Of a DNA stretch of 5,464 nt, positions 1 to 5,464 are shown piece after piece (position 1 is the first letter of the stretch; the number at the start of each line of letters is the position of its first letter). The translations under genes and the position numbers were made by a program. Origin of the DNA: Rhizobiaceae bacterium (GTDB taxonomy: Bacteria; Pseudomonadota; Alphaproteobacteria; Rhizobiales; Rhizobiaceae); NCBI GenBank assembly GCA_913776675.1, contig CAJYRE010000247.1:1-5464 (forward strand), written 5' to 3'. The notes beneath the pieces were generated by a model. It worked only from the letters and a program-made list of their open reading frames with translations. It was not told the origin of the DNA and ran no database searches.

Positions 1-120
1 GCCCCCCTCTGCGGATGGTGAGGCGAGCGCATATTTCTTGAAACGAACAGGGTTGAATCAAAGAGCGCGATAGCCCGCATCATTGCTTTTGGTGCGAAGG
101 CGGTTGCTTCTGATTTGGAT

Positions 121-131
121 GAGGGAAGGCC
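121..131 (+). promoter_or_regulatory. Ribosome binding site of rlmN
   Basis: The purine-rich string GAGGGAAGG lies directly before the ATG at 132. Its GAGG core (121-124) leaves 7 bases to the start codon, a normal Shine-Dalgarno distance. This supports the ATG at 132 over the next in-frame ATG at 147, which has no comparable site. Nothing in 1-120 matches a -35/-10 pair well enough to be called a promoter, so transcription may start outside the window or use a weak promoter. Confidence 0.7.
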
Positions 132-1364
132 ATGGCTGCCACGGAGATGATCATTGAGCGGGAAAAGCCCGTGCGCACCACAACATTGGTGGATGCTGTC
201 AAGGCAACCTTGATTGGCACCACCCGCGAAGAAATGGGCCAGATGCTGCGCGAAAAAGGCGTGGCGGAAAAGCAGATCAAGATGCGTGTGTCGCAGATCT
301 GGAACTGGATTTATGTGCGCGGCGTCTCCGATTTCGACCAGATGACCAATGTCTCCAAAGACATGCGCGAACTGCTGAAAACGCATTTCACCATTGGTCG
401 GCCTGAAATTGTTGAAGAGCAGGTGTCCAACGACGGTACCCGCAAATGGCTGTTGCGCTATCCGCCGCGCGGTGCCGGTCGCCCGGTTGAGGTGGAGTGT
501 GTTTACATTCCCGAAGAAGGCCGCGGGACGCTCTGCGTGTCCAGTCAGGTGGGCTGCACCCTGACCTGCACCTTCTGCCACACCGGCACGCAAAAGCTGG
601 TGCGCAATCTGACCGCCGAGGAAATTCTTTCCCAGCTTTTGCTGGCCCGTGATCGGCTGGGCGATTTTCCGGATCGGGATGCGCCGGTGGGCACCATGGT
701 GCCGAACGAAGGCCGCAAGATCACCAATATGGTGATGATGGGCATGGGCGAGCCGCTCTATAATTTTGAGAATGTGAAAAAGGCGCTGCTGATTGCCTCT
801 GATGGCGATGGTCTTTCGCTGTCCAAGCGCCGCATCACGCTCTCCACCTCCGGCGTTGTGCCGGAAATTTACCGCACCGGCGATGAGATCGGCGTGATGC
901 TGGCGATTTCGCTGCATGCTGTGACCGACGAGTTGCGCGATCTGCTGGTGCCGATCAACAAGAAATATCCGCTGAAGGATTTGATTGAAGCCTGTCGGCA
1001 ATATCCGGGCCTGTCCAATGCCCGACGCATTACCTTTGAATATGTGATGCTGAAGGATGTGAACGACAGTCTGGAAGACGCCAAGGGCTTGATCAAGCTG
1101 CTCAAGGGCATTCCAGCCAAGATCAATCTCATCCCGTTCAACCCATGGCCCGGCACCAATTACCAGTGTTCTGACTGGGATCAGATTATGAAATTCGCCG
1201 ATTTCATCAATGAGGCAGGCTATGCCTCACCAATTCGCACCCCGCGCGGCCGTGATATTCTGGCGGCCTGTGGCCAGTTGAAGTCTGAGTCCGAGCGGAT
1301 GCGCAAGACCGAGCGTCTGGCGTTTGAAGCCATGATGATTGTCGGACACGGCGAGGACGATTGA
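132..1364 (+). CDS. rlmN: 23S rRNA (adenine-2503-C2)-methyltransferase / tRNA A37 methyltransferase RlmN
   Basis: This 410-residue cytoplasmic radical SAM enzyme methylates carbon 2 of A2503 in 23S rRNA and, in studied homologues, of A37 in some tRNAs, which tunes translation accuracy. The [4Fe-4S] motif CxxxCxxC is at C142, C146 and C149 (CTLTCTFC). The two extra cysteines of the RlmN mechanism are also present: C135, seven residues before the cluster as in E. coli C118, and C380 in AACGQL, equivalent to the methyl-carrying C355. The SAM-binding GMGEP motif is at 204-208. The N-terminal ~90 residues form the RNA-recognition domain typical of the family. At 410 residues it is somewhat longer than E. 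coli RlmN (384), from an N-terminal extension and an insertion around 178-195. All key residues are intact. RlmN is preferred over Cfr because the sequence is full-length, rhizobial-looking and in core context. It converges on the exporter gene with a 19-base gap. Confidence 0.96.
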   Translation: MAATEMIIEREKPVRTTTLVDAVKATLIGTTREEMGQMLREKGVAEKQIKMRVSQIWNWIYVRGVSDFDQMTNVSKDMRELLKTHFTIGRPEIVEEQVSNDGTRKWLLRYPPRGAGRPVEVECVYIPEEGRGTLCVSSQVGCTLTCTFCHTGTQKLVRNLTAEEILSQLLLARDRLGDFPDRDAPVGTMVPNEGRKITNMVMMGMGEPLYNFENVKKALLIASDGDGLSLSKRRITLSTSGVVPEIYRTGDEIGVMLAISLHAVTDELRDLLVPINKKYPLKDLIEACRQYPGLSNARRITFEYVMLKDVNDSLEDAKGLIKLLKGIPAKINLIPFNPWPGTNYQCSDWDQIMKFADFINEAGYASPIRTPRGRDILAACGQLKSESERMRKTERLAFEAMMIVGHGEDD

Positions 1365-1372
1365 TCCTCGCC
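1350..1372. repeat. Perfect inverted repeat over the rlmN stop codon
   Basis: GGCGAGGA (1350-1357) and TCCTCGCC (1365-1372) are exact reverse complements separated by 7 bases, and the rlmN TGA stop (1362-1364) lies in the loop. No T-run follows the hairpin on either strand, so it is not a canonical intrinsic terminator. It sits between two convergent genes and would form in the 3' end of both transcripts if they read through. A role in mRNA 3'-end stabilisation or transcriptional pausing is an inference. Confidence 0.6.
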
Positions 1373-1383
1373 AATCACCTCTA

Positions 1384-2025
1384 TTATCGCGCCTGCGTCA
1401 TCAAAATCTTGGCAGCAAACACAGAAAAAACGCCTGCAAAGGTGTAATCCATGCCGCGCAAAACCTTGGGATTTTCCTGGAGCCAATTGGCCAGCTTATG
1501 GGCGGCCAGTACGATGGCGATGGTGACGGGCAGCGACACCAGCATGAACCAGCCGCCGAGAAACAGCAGTTTTCCGGTGACATTCGGATCATTGGCGGTC
1601 ACAAATTGAGGCAGGAAGGTCATGAAAAAGATGATGACCTTGGGATTGAGCAGATTGACCCAGATACCGTTGAAAAACGCGCTTTTGACCGAGCCTTTGG
1701 CTCCGGTTTCCGCCTTGGCCACAAATTTCGAGCCTTTACGGACGGCCTGAAAGGCCAGCCACGCTAAATAAGCAGCGCCGCCGCTCTTCAAGATCAAAAA
1801 GGCCGTGGGCGAAGCGACAATCAGGGCGGAAACCCCAAACGCCACCAGCATGGTGTGAACGGCAATGCCCAGATTGGTGCCCAGCAGCACCGCCAAACCC
1901 GCCGCCTTGCCATCGCGCAGGGCGCGGCTGATGGAGAGTGTCATATCCGGTCCCGGCGTTGCTGCAAGTAGTAGGCAGGCGGCGGTAAAGGCCAGAAGAG
2001 TGGGCAGGCTGGGTATGAAGTTCAT
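1384..2025 (-). CDS. LysE/RhtB-family amino-acid exporter
   Basis: This 213-residue inner-membrane protein has the length and pattern of the LysE/RhtB translocator family, which exports amino acids or related small metabolites, probably by proton exchange. The N-terminal segment (about 5-23) runs into the signature ATPGPD (22-27), followed by LRDGKAAGLAVLLGTNLG (36-53) in the first loop and second helix. A conserved NLLNPK motif lies at 124-129, followed by helices at about 130-142, 152-175 and 194-208, giving roughly six membrane segments. The ATG at 2025 fits the family N-terminus. A GTG at 2097 in the same frame would add 24 polar residues encoded across a terminator hairpin, so I disfavour it. 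The chosen start has no clear Shine-Dalgarno and lies 12 bases after the terminator's T-run, so its expression signal is unclear. The substrate cannot be read from sequence; homoserine, threonine, lysine or arginine are only family possibilities. Confidence 0.88.
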   Translation of the reverse strand: MNFIPSLPTLLAFTAACLLLAATPGPDMTLSISRALRDGKAAGLAVLLGTNLGIAVHTMLVAFGVSALIVASPTAFLILKSGGAAYLAWLAFQAVRKGSKFVAKAETGAKGSVKSAFFNGIWVNLLNPKVIIFFMTFLPQFVTANDPNVTGKLLFLGGWFMLVSLPVTIAIVLAAHKLANWLQENPKVLRGMDYTFAGVFSVFAAKILMTQAR

Positions 2026-2037
2026 GGCATTGCTCGC

Positions 2038-2074
2038 AAAAAAGCCCGACAGGTTGTTTCTTCCTATCGGGCTT
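2038..2074 (-). terminator. Intrinsic terminator after the SDR gene
   Basis: Read on the minus strand, AAGCCCGATAGG (2074-2063) pairs with CCTGTCGGGCTT (2053-2042) around a 9-base loop, forming a 12-bp stem with one U-G wobble (2066/2050), followed by a run of six T (2043-2038). On the plus strand the wobble becomes a C-A mismatch and no T-run follows, so the element works only leftward. It begins 22 bases after the SDR stop codon, as expected for that gene's terminator. Its T-run ends 12 bases before the exporter ATG. Confidence 0.85.
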
Positions 2075-2096
2075 CCTTTGCTTTGCCAATATACCA

Positions 2097-2951
2097 CTAT
2101 TTCGAAAGATGCGCCTTAAAGGCTTCCGCATAATCGGGGTGCCAGCGCGACAGCGGCGGGCGATTTTCGATAATGTCACCGGCGGCCCAGGCAATGCGTT
2201 TTTCATCCAAGCTGCGCGGCACATCATTGTCCGGACAGAGAATGTAGAAATCGCCGTTTTGCAGGCTTTCCAGCATGAAATCCACTGTCTGTTCGGCTGT
2301 CCATGCGGCTGCGGGCTTTTCGGTGCGGCCGTTGGCGGTCAGCCCGGTGAACACGAAACCCGGAATCAGCAGATGGGCCGAGACATTGCAGTTTTCGGTG
2401 TTGCGCAACTCATGCTGCAAGGCCTCGGTGAAGACTTTGACACCTGCTTTTGCCACGTTATAGGCCGGATCGCCGGGCGGGGTGGTGATCCCCTGTTTGG
2501 AGCCGGTGTTGATGATAATGGCGTGATCATTGTGGTTGATCATGCCGGGGGCAAACACCTGCGTGCCATGGATCACGCCCATCAGGTTGACGGCCAGAAC
2601 ATTGTCCCAGTTCACCTGCGGGCCAAACATGCCGCTGCCGGGCTGAATGGCCGCGTTGTTCATGAGCAGATGCACATGGCCAAATCGCTGAATCACAGCG
2701 CGTTCCAGCGCTTCCAGCTCATCGCGTTTGGATACGTCTGTTTCAATCGCAACAATATCACTTTCGGGGTTCTCGGACAGTTCTGCCACGGCAATGCGGG
2801 CATTGGCCAACGCATCACCGCCGAGATCGACCAGAACCACGCACATGCCTTTTTGTGCAAATACCTTTGATGCCGCAAGGCCAATGCCCGATGCTGCACC
2901 TGTCACCACGGCGACTTTGCCTTTGGCAATGACGGATTGAATGTCTGTCAT
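2097..2951 (-). CDS. Short-chain dehydrogenase/reductase (classical SDR), NAD(P)-dependent
   Basis: This 284-residue soluble oxidoreductase has a Rossmann fold and complete classical SDR motifs. The cofactor motif TGAASGIG is at 17-24, and an acidic residue (D42) at the end of the second strand suggests NAD(H) over NADP(H). NNA is at 98-100. The catalytic tetrad is N122 (in VNLMG), S151 (in NTGSKQG), Y164 and K168 (YNVAK), followed by PG at 197-198. It is longer than the usual ~250 residues because of a C-terminal tail (about 240-284, with ENRPPLSRWHPDY at 262-274) that probably covers the substrate site. The start is supported by AAAAGGAG 6 bases upstream. The gene is divergent from argG, and its TAG stop overlaps a GTG in TAGTG. 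The substrate is unknown: SDRs act on sugars, polyols, steroids, hydroxyacids and more, and the neighbours do not narrow it. Confidence 0.92.
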   Translation of the reverse strand: MTDIQSVIAKGKVAVVTGAASGIGLAASKVFAQKGMCVVLVDLGGDALANARIAVAELSENPESDIVAIETDVSKRDELEALERAVIQRFGHVHLLMNNAAIQPGSGMFGPQVNWDNVLAVNLMGVIHGTQVFAPGMINHNDHAIIINTGSKQGITTPPGDPAYNVAKAGVKVFTEALQHELRNTENCNVSAHLLIPGFVFTGLTANGRTEKPAAAWTAEQTVDFMLESLQNGDFYILCPDNDVPRSLDEKRIAWAAGDIIENRPPLSRWHPDYAEAFKAHLSK

Positions 2952-2957
2952 GTCTTG

Positions 2958-2965
2958 CTCCTTTT
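2958..2965 (-). promoter_or_regulatory. Ribosome binding site of the SDR gene
   Basis: On the minus strand AAAAGGAG ends 6 bases before the ATG at 2951, a near-ideal Shine-Dalgarno that fixes the SDR start. Confidence 0.8.
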
Positions 2966-2995
2966 GTCGCGGTCACTGTTGTTTCAAAGCATGTC

Positions 2996-3035
2996 CCATA
3001 AAATCCAAGCCTATAAATTCCATGGATTTTAATGG
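2996..3035. repeat. Imperfect 12-bp inverted repeat in the SDR leader/promoter region
   Basis: CCATAAAATCCA (2996-3007) is the reverse complement of 3023-3035 apart from one extra A at 3031; the spacer is 15 bases. The right arm overlaps the 8-base palindrome TCCATGGA (3019-3026). The repeat is AT-rich compared with the flanking coding DNA. It lies between the SDR start and the candidate SDR promoter, so it could be a repressor operator or a 5' UTR hairpin. Neither is demonstrated. Confidence 0.5.
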
Positions 3036-3047
3036 ACCGGCCTTCAG

Positions 3048-3076
3048 CCATATGGGGCATCTGCGCCCCAAGTCAA
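3048..3076 (-). promoter_or_regulatory. Candidate SDR promoter with a hairpin in its spacer
   Basis: On the minus strand TTGACT (3076-3071) matches the -35 consensus at five of six positions. It is followed after 17 bases by ATATGG (3053-3048), a poor -10; TATGGC at an 18-base spacing is an alternative. The spacer contains the perfect 6-bp inverted repeat TGGGGC/GCCCCA (3053-3058 and 3065-3070), which could be a regulator site. If real, transcription would begin near 3040 and give an SDR leader of about 90 bases that includes the 2996-3035 inverted repeat. The weak -10 keeps confidence low. Confidence 0.3.
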
Positions 3077-3148
3077 ATTTTGTAACACAATATAACGGTC
3101 CAATGTGACCAAATGATCGGGTTGGCGGTCTTGTGCGCGGCATTGGTC

Positions 3149-3176
3149 TTGCATGATCCGGCAATCCGGCTAAAAG
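3149..3176 (+). promoter_or_regulatory. Candidate argG promoter
   Basis: TTGCAT (3149-3154) and TAAAAG (3171-3176) are 16 bases apart, resembling a sigma-70 pair although each half matches consensus only partly. The spacer consists almost entirely of ATCCGGC repeated twice with one base between (3156-3162 and 3164-3170). Transcription would start close to 3183, just before the Shine-Dalgarno at 3189. Another -10-like hexamer, TATAAC at 3091-3096, has no matching -35. Which, if either, is used cannot be decided by eye. Confidence 0.3.
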
Positions 3177-3188
3177 TGCCTCAAACCC

Positions 3189-3195
3189 AAGGAGG
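3189..3195 (+). promoter_or_regulatory. Strong Shine-Dalgarno ahead of argG
   Basis: AAGGAGG is a near-perfect anti-16S match. It lies 9 bases before a GTG (3205) in frame with argG, but 42 bases before the ATG (3238) that matches the usual ArgG N-terminus. The ATG itself has no purine-rich site in the preceding 15 bases. The site therefore argues for initiation at GTG 3205, adding 11 residues ([11 protein letters not shown]) to the protein. Confidence 0.55.
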
Positions 3196-3237
3196 CCCGG
3201 TTGAGTGGCCTCGCCAGAAGCACGGACTTTGATCATC

Positions 3238-4461
3238 ATGGCACTTCCCAAAGACGTAAAGAAGGTCGTTCTCGCCTATTCCGGCGGTCTCGACACCTCG
3301 ATTATCCTGAAATGGCTGCAAACAGAGCTTGGCGCAGAAGTCGTCACCTTCACCGCTGACCTTGGTCAGGGCGAAGAGCTGGAGCCTGCCCGCAAGAAGG
3401 CGGAAATGCTCGGCATCAAGGAAATCTTCATCGAGGACGTGCGCGAAGAATTTGTCCGTGATTTCGTGTTCCCGATGTTCCGCGCCAATGCGGTCTATGA
3501 AGGCGTTTATCTGCTGGGCACATCCATTGCTCGCCCGCTGATTTCCAAGCACCTCATCGAAATCGCCAAGAAAACCGGCGCTGACGCCATTGCCCACGGC
3601 GCGACCGGCAAGGGCAATGACCAGGTCCGCTTCGAGCTGTCGGCCTATGCCTTGAACCCCGACATCAAGATCATCGCGCCTTGGCGCGATTGGGCCTTCA
3701 AGAGCCGTACCGATCTGCTGGCCTTTGCTGAACAGAACCAGATTCCAGTGGCCAAGGACAAGAAGGGCGAGGCTCCTTTCTCGGTGGATGCAAACCTGTT
3801 GCACTCCTCGTCTGAGGGCAAGGTTTTGGAAAATCCAGCGCAGGAAGCCCCGGAATATGTGCATATGCGCACCATTTCGCCGGAAGCGGCTCCCGATAAG
3901 GCCACGATCATCAAGGTTGGTTTCCGCAAGGGCGATGCCTGCTCGATCAACGGCGTTGAAATGTCGCCTGCGACATTGCTGGCCGAGCTTAACAACTATG
4001 GCCGCGACAACGGCATTGGCCGCCTCGATCTGGTGGAAAACCGTTTCGTCGGCATGAAGAGCCGTGGTGTGTACGAAACCCCCGGCGGTACGATTTTGCT
4101 GGCAGCCCACCGTGCCATTGAAAGCATTACGCTGGACCGTGGCGCTGCTCACCTGAAAGATGAGCTGATGCCACGTTATGCCGAGCTGATCTATTACGGC
4201 TTCTGGTTCTCGCCAGAGCGCGAAATGTTGCAGGCGCTGATCGACAAGAGCCAAGAGCATGTCGAAGGCGAAGTGACCCTGAAGCTCTACAAGGGCAATG
4301 TCATGGTGATTGGCCGCGAAAGCGAAAAATCGCTCTATTCCGACCAGCTCGTGACTTTTGAAGACGATCAGGGCGCGTATGACCAGAAGGATGCCGCAGG
4401 CTTTATCAAGCTCAATGCGCTGCGTCTGCGCACTTTGGGCAAACGCAATCTGTCCAAGTAA
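3238..4461 (+). CDS. argG: Argininosuccinate synthase
   Basis: ArgG joins citrulline and aspartate, using ATP, to give argininosuccinate, the penultimate step of arginine synthesis; it acts in the cytoplasm as a homotetramer. From ATG 3238 the protein has 407 residues, the normal bacterial length. The N-terminal ATP-pyrophosphatase P-loop AYSGGLDTS is at 13-21. Other conserved blocks are GTSIARP (94-100), [14 protein letters not shown] (120-133) and [12 protein letters not shown] (273-284), which belong to the nucleotide, citrulline and aspartate sites. The sequence is collinear and intact, and very close to the rhizobial proteins I recall. The start is uncertain: family similarity begins at the ATG, but the only good Shine-Dalgarno serves an in-frame GTG at 3205. 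The gene is monocistronic in appearance, with its own leader and terminator, as expected where arginine genes are scattered. Confidence 0.97.
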   Translation: MALPKDVKKVVLAYSGGLDTSIILKWLQTELGAEVVTFTADLGQGEELEPARKKAEMLGIKEIFIEDVREEFVRDFVFPMFRANAVYEGVYLLGTSIARPLISKHLIEIAKKTGADAIAHGATGKGNDQVRFELSAYALNPDIKIIAPWRDWAFKSRTDLLAFAEQNQIPVAKDKKGEAPFSVDANLLHSSSEGKVLENPAQEAPEYVHMRTISPEAAPDKATIIKVGFRKGDACSINGVEMSPATLLAELNNYGRDNGIGRLDLVENRFVGMKSRGVYETPGGTILLAAHRAIESITLDRGAAHLKDELMPRYAELIYYGFWFSPEREMLQALIDKSQEHVEGEVTLKLYKGNVMVIGRESEKSLYSDQLVTFEDDQGAYDQKDAAGFIKLNALRLRTLGKRNLSK

Positions 4462-4483
4462 GTATTTGCTTGTAATATCTCGG

Positions 4484-4515
4484 ACCGCCGCCCTGAAACG
4501 GGTGGCGGTTTTTTT
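4484..4515 (+). terminator. Intrinsic terminator of argG
   Basis: ACCGCCGCCC (4484-4493) pairs with GGGTGGCGGT (4500-4509) around the loop TGAAAC, giving a 10-bp stem with one G-U wobble, followed by seven T (4509-4515). It starts 22 bases after the argG stop. On the minus strand the wobble becomes C-A and no T-run follows, so it serves argG rather than the convergent pump gene. The TAA stop of that gene (4516-4514) lies inside the T-run. Confidence 0.92.
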
Positions 4516-5464
4516 ATGCCGCCTTTTTCCATGCGATCTGAAAGCCGAGATAGGCGACAATCGCCAAAAGCTCCATGGCGGGAATAATTGTGCCAAAGGC
4601 GGTGAGCGGATCACTGAGCCATGCAGCACCCACGCCGCCCAGAAAACCGCAGCCCATTTGCACAAAGCCCAGCAGCGCCGAGGCCGAGCCTGCCAGCTTT
4701 GGATGGGGCGTCAGGCCCGCTGTGGTAATGTCGGGAATCACAAAGGCCATGCCGAAGGAGCAGATGGCCACTGGCCCCATGATCGAGAGAAAGGTGGGGG
4801 TGATCAGATGGGTGGAGAGAAAAATCAAAACGCCGCCAAGCCCGGCAAGGGTCAAGCCGAAGATGAGGGCACCACCGGCTGGCAGTCGTTTGGCCACCAT
4901 TCGCAAGGCGATGGAGCCGAAAAAGTACGAGCCGGTCTGCATCAACATGCCGATGCCAAATTGCGATGGTGTCAGTCCGACCCGCTTGATGAGCACAAAC
5001 GGCAGCATGGTGGATTGCGCATAGAGCGCACCGACGCAGCCGCCCAGAACCAAGGCGGCAAACAGCACACGCGGATCGGCAATCAAGGTGCCATAGGCGG
5101 ATATCAGCCGGGTTGGCCGGATCAGGTTGCGATCAGGCGTGATGGTTTCTTTCATCAGCAGGGCTACGATACCAAAACTGGTGATTCCAAAGCCGACCAT
5201 CAGAAAAAACACCGATTGCCAGCCGAAGGCCGCCAGCGCCAGCCCACCCACCGTTGGCCCCATGGCCGGACCAACCGCCAGCATAATTCCGATCATATTG
5301 AGAATGCGGGCGGCTTCGGTGCCCGCAAACTGGTCGCGCACAATGGCGCGGGACACGGTGACGCCCACCGATGCGCCGATCCCCTGAATGATTCGGCCAG
5401 TCAGCAGCAGATTCACGGAAGGAGCGAATGCCGCCAGCATACTACCAGCAAGATAGATGCTAAG
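4514..5464 (-). CDS. Bcr/CflA-family drug/H+ antiporter (MFS), 5' end beyond the window
   Basis: The frame stays open to the right edge, so the true start is outside; 316 residues are visible of about 400 usual for the family. Upstream of the first in-window ATG (5440) the frame encodes LSIYLAGS, hydrophobic sequence typical of the third helix. Numbering from that ATG, the loop and helix RIIQGIGASVGVTVSRAIVRD (16-36) is characteristic of Bcr/CflA transporters. GPAMGPTVGG (57-66) is the motif C signature of proton-driven exporters in helix 5. Further helices lie at about 74-96, 125-150, 161-181, 189-209, 215-240, 250-274 and 283-304, matching helices 6-12; the central cytoplasmic loop is 97-122. 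The protein sits in the inner membrane and probably expels drugs or metabolites such as bicyclomycin, sulfonamides or cysteine-type compounds; the substrate here is unknown. It converges on argG. Confidence 0.9.
   Translation of the reverse strand, partial: LSIYLAGSMLAAFAPSVNLLLTGRIIQGIGASVGVTVSRAIVRDQFAGTEAARILNMIGIMLAVGPAMGPTVGGLALAAFGWQSVFFLMVGFGITSFGIVALLMKETITPDRNLIRPTRLISAYGTLIADPRVLFAALVLGGCVGALYAQSTMLPFVLIKRVGLTPSQFGIGMLMQTGSYFFGSIALRMVAKRLPAGGALIFGLTLAGLGGVLIFLSTHLITPTFLSIMGPVAICSFGMAFVIPDITTAGLTPHPKLAGSASALLGFVQMGCGFLGGVGAAWLSDPLTAFGTIIPAMELLAIVAYLGFQIAWKKAA

Noticed and set aside
1..131. Tail of an upstream gene or a promoter for rlmN
   Set aside because: All three forward frames meet stops early (19-21, 71-73, 37-39), and no frame can be recognised as a protein end. 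TTGAAA at 38-43 and TTGAAT at 53-58 have no matching -10 at proper distance.
1339..1767. A 142-codon plus-strand frame after rlmN
   Set aside because: It lies antisense to the exporter and overlaps the rlmN end in another frame; its residues are low-complexity, charged and without recognisable similarity.
1736..2227. A 163-codon minus-strand frame bridging the SDR and exporter genes
   Set aside because: It is an out-of-frame reading across the ends of two well-supported genes and the terminator; it shows no motif or continuity with either protein.
2109..2870. A 253-codon plus-strand open frame opposite the SDR gene
   Set aside because: It is antisense to a complete SDR with all catalytic motifs, has no family resemblance, and lacks a ribosome binding site of note.
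3091..3096. TATAAC as the argG -10 element
   Set aside because: The hexamer is good, but nothing 16-18 bases upstream resembles a -35 and there is no extended -10 TG, so it was not listed as a promoter.
3181..4665. A 494-codon open frame on the minus strand covering all of argG and the end of the pump gene
   Set aside because: It is antisense to an unmistakable argG, shows no recognisable domain, has a composition rich in His, Arg, Gln and Phe typical of reverse-complement reading, and overlaps the real pump gene in another frame. It is a by-product of argG codon bias.
1..5464. A novel defence, mobile or multi-gene system
   Set aside because: All five proteins belong to familiar families and are intact where complete. 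There are no terminal repeats, transposase, integrase, phage genes, CRISPR-like repeats or toxin-antitoxin pairs, and codon use is similar across the genes.

Overview
The window looks like chromosomal housekeeping DNA from an alphaproteobacterium, most likely Rhizobiaceae (Agrobacterium/Allorhizobium/Rhizobium). This rests on the very rhizobial-looking ArgG sequence, a RlmN with the N-terminal extension and insertion I associate with alphaproteobacteria, and GC-leaning codon use in all genes. The taxon call comes from recognising protein sequences, not from a search.

Layout from left to right. Positions 1-131 are a leader with a good ribosome binding site but no convincing promoter; stops occur early in all three forward frames, so at most a short tail of an upstream gene is present. 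rlmN (+, 132-1364) encodes the radical SAM 23S rRNA/tRNA adenine-C2 methyltransferase. It converges, with a 19-base gap, on a LysE/RhtB-type exporter gene (-, 1384-2025). Upstream of the exporter on the same strand is a short-chain dehydrogenase/reductase gene (-, 2097-2951). A strand-specific intrinsic terminator (2038-2074) lies between the two. A 250-base divergent intergenic region (2952-3204) holds several inverted and direct repeats and probably the promoters of both the SDR gene and argG. argG (+, 3238-4461, possibly starting at GTG 3205) encodes argininosuccinate synthase and ends in a classic terminator (4484-4515). Convergent with it is a Bcr/CflA-type drug/H+ antiporter gene (-, 4514-5464) whose 5' end lies beyond the right edge.

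The genes do not form one pathway. argG (arginine synthesis) and rlmN (ribosome maturation) are core genes; the SDR, the LysE-type exporter and the MFS pump are accessory metabolic and efflux genes on the opposite strand. I see no mobile element, CRISPR array, RNA gene, phage gene or recognisable new multi-gene system. The points most worth a second look are regulatory: the terminator placed 12 bases before the exporter start, the TAGTG junction that could let translation run through it, the ambiguous argG start with its Shine-Dalgarno complementary to sequences on both sides, and the repeats in the divergent region.
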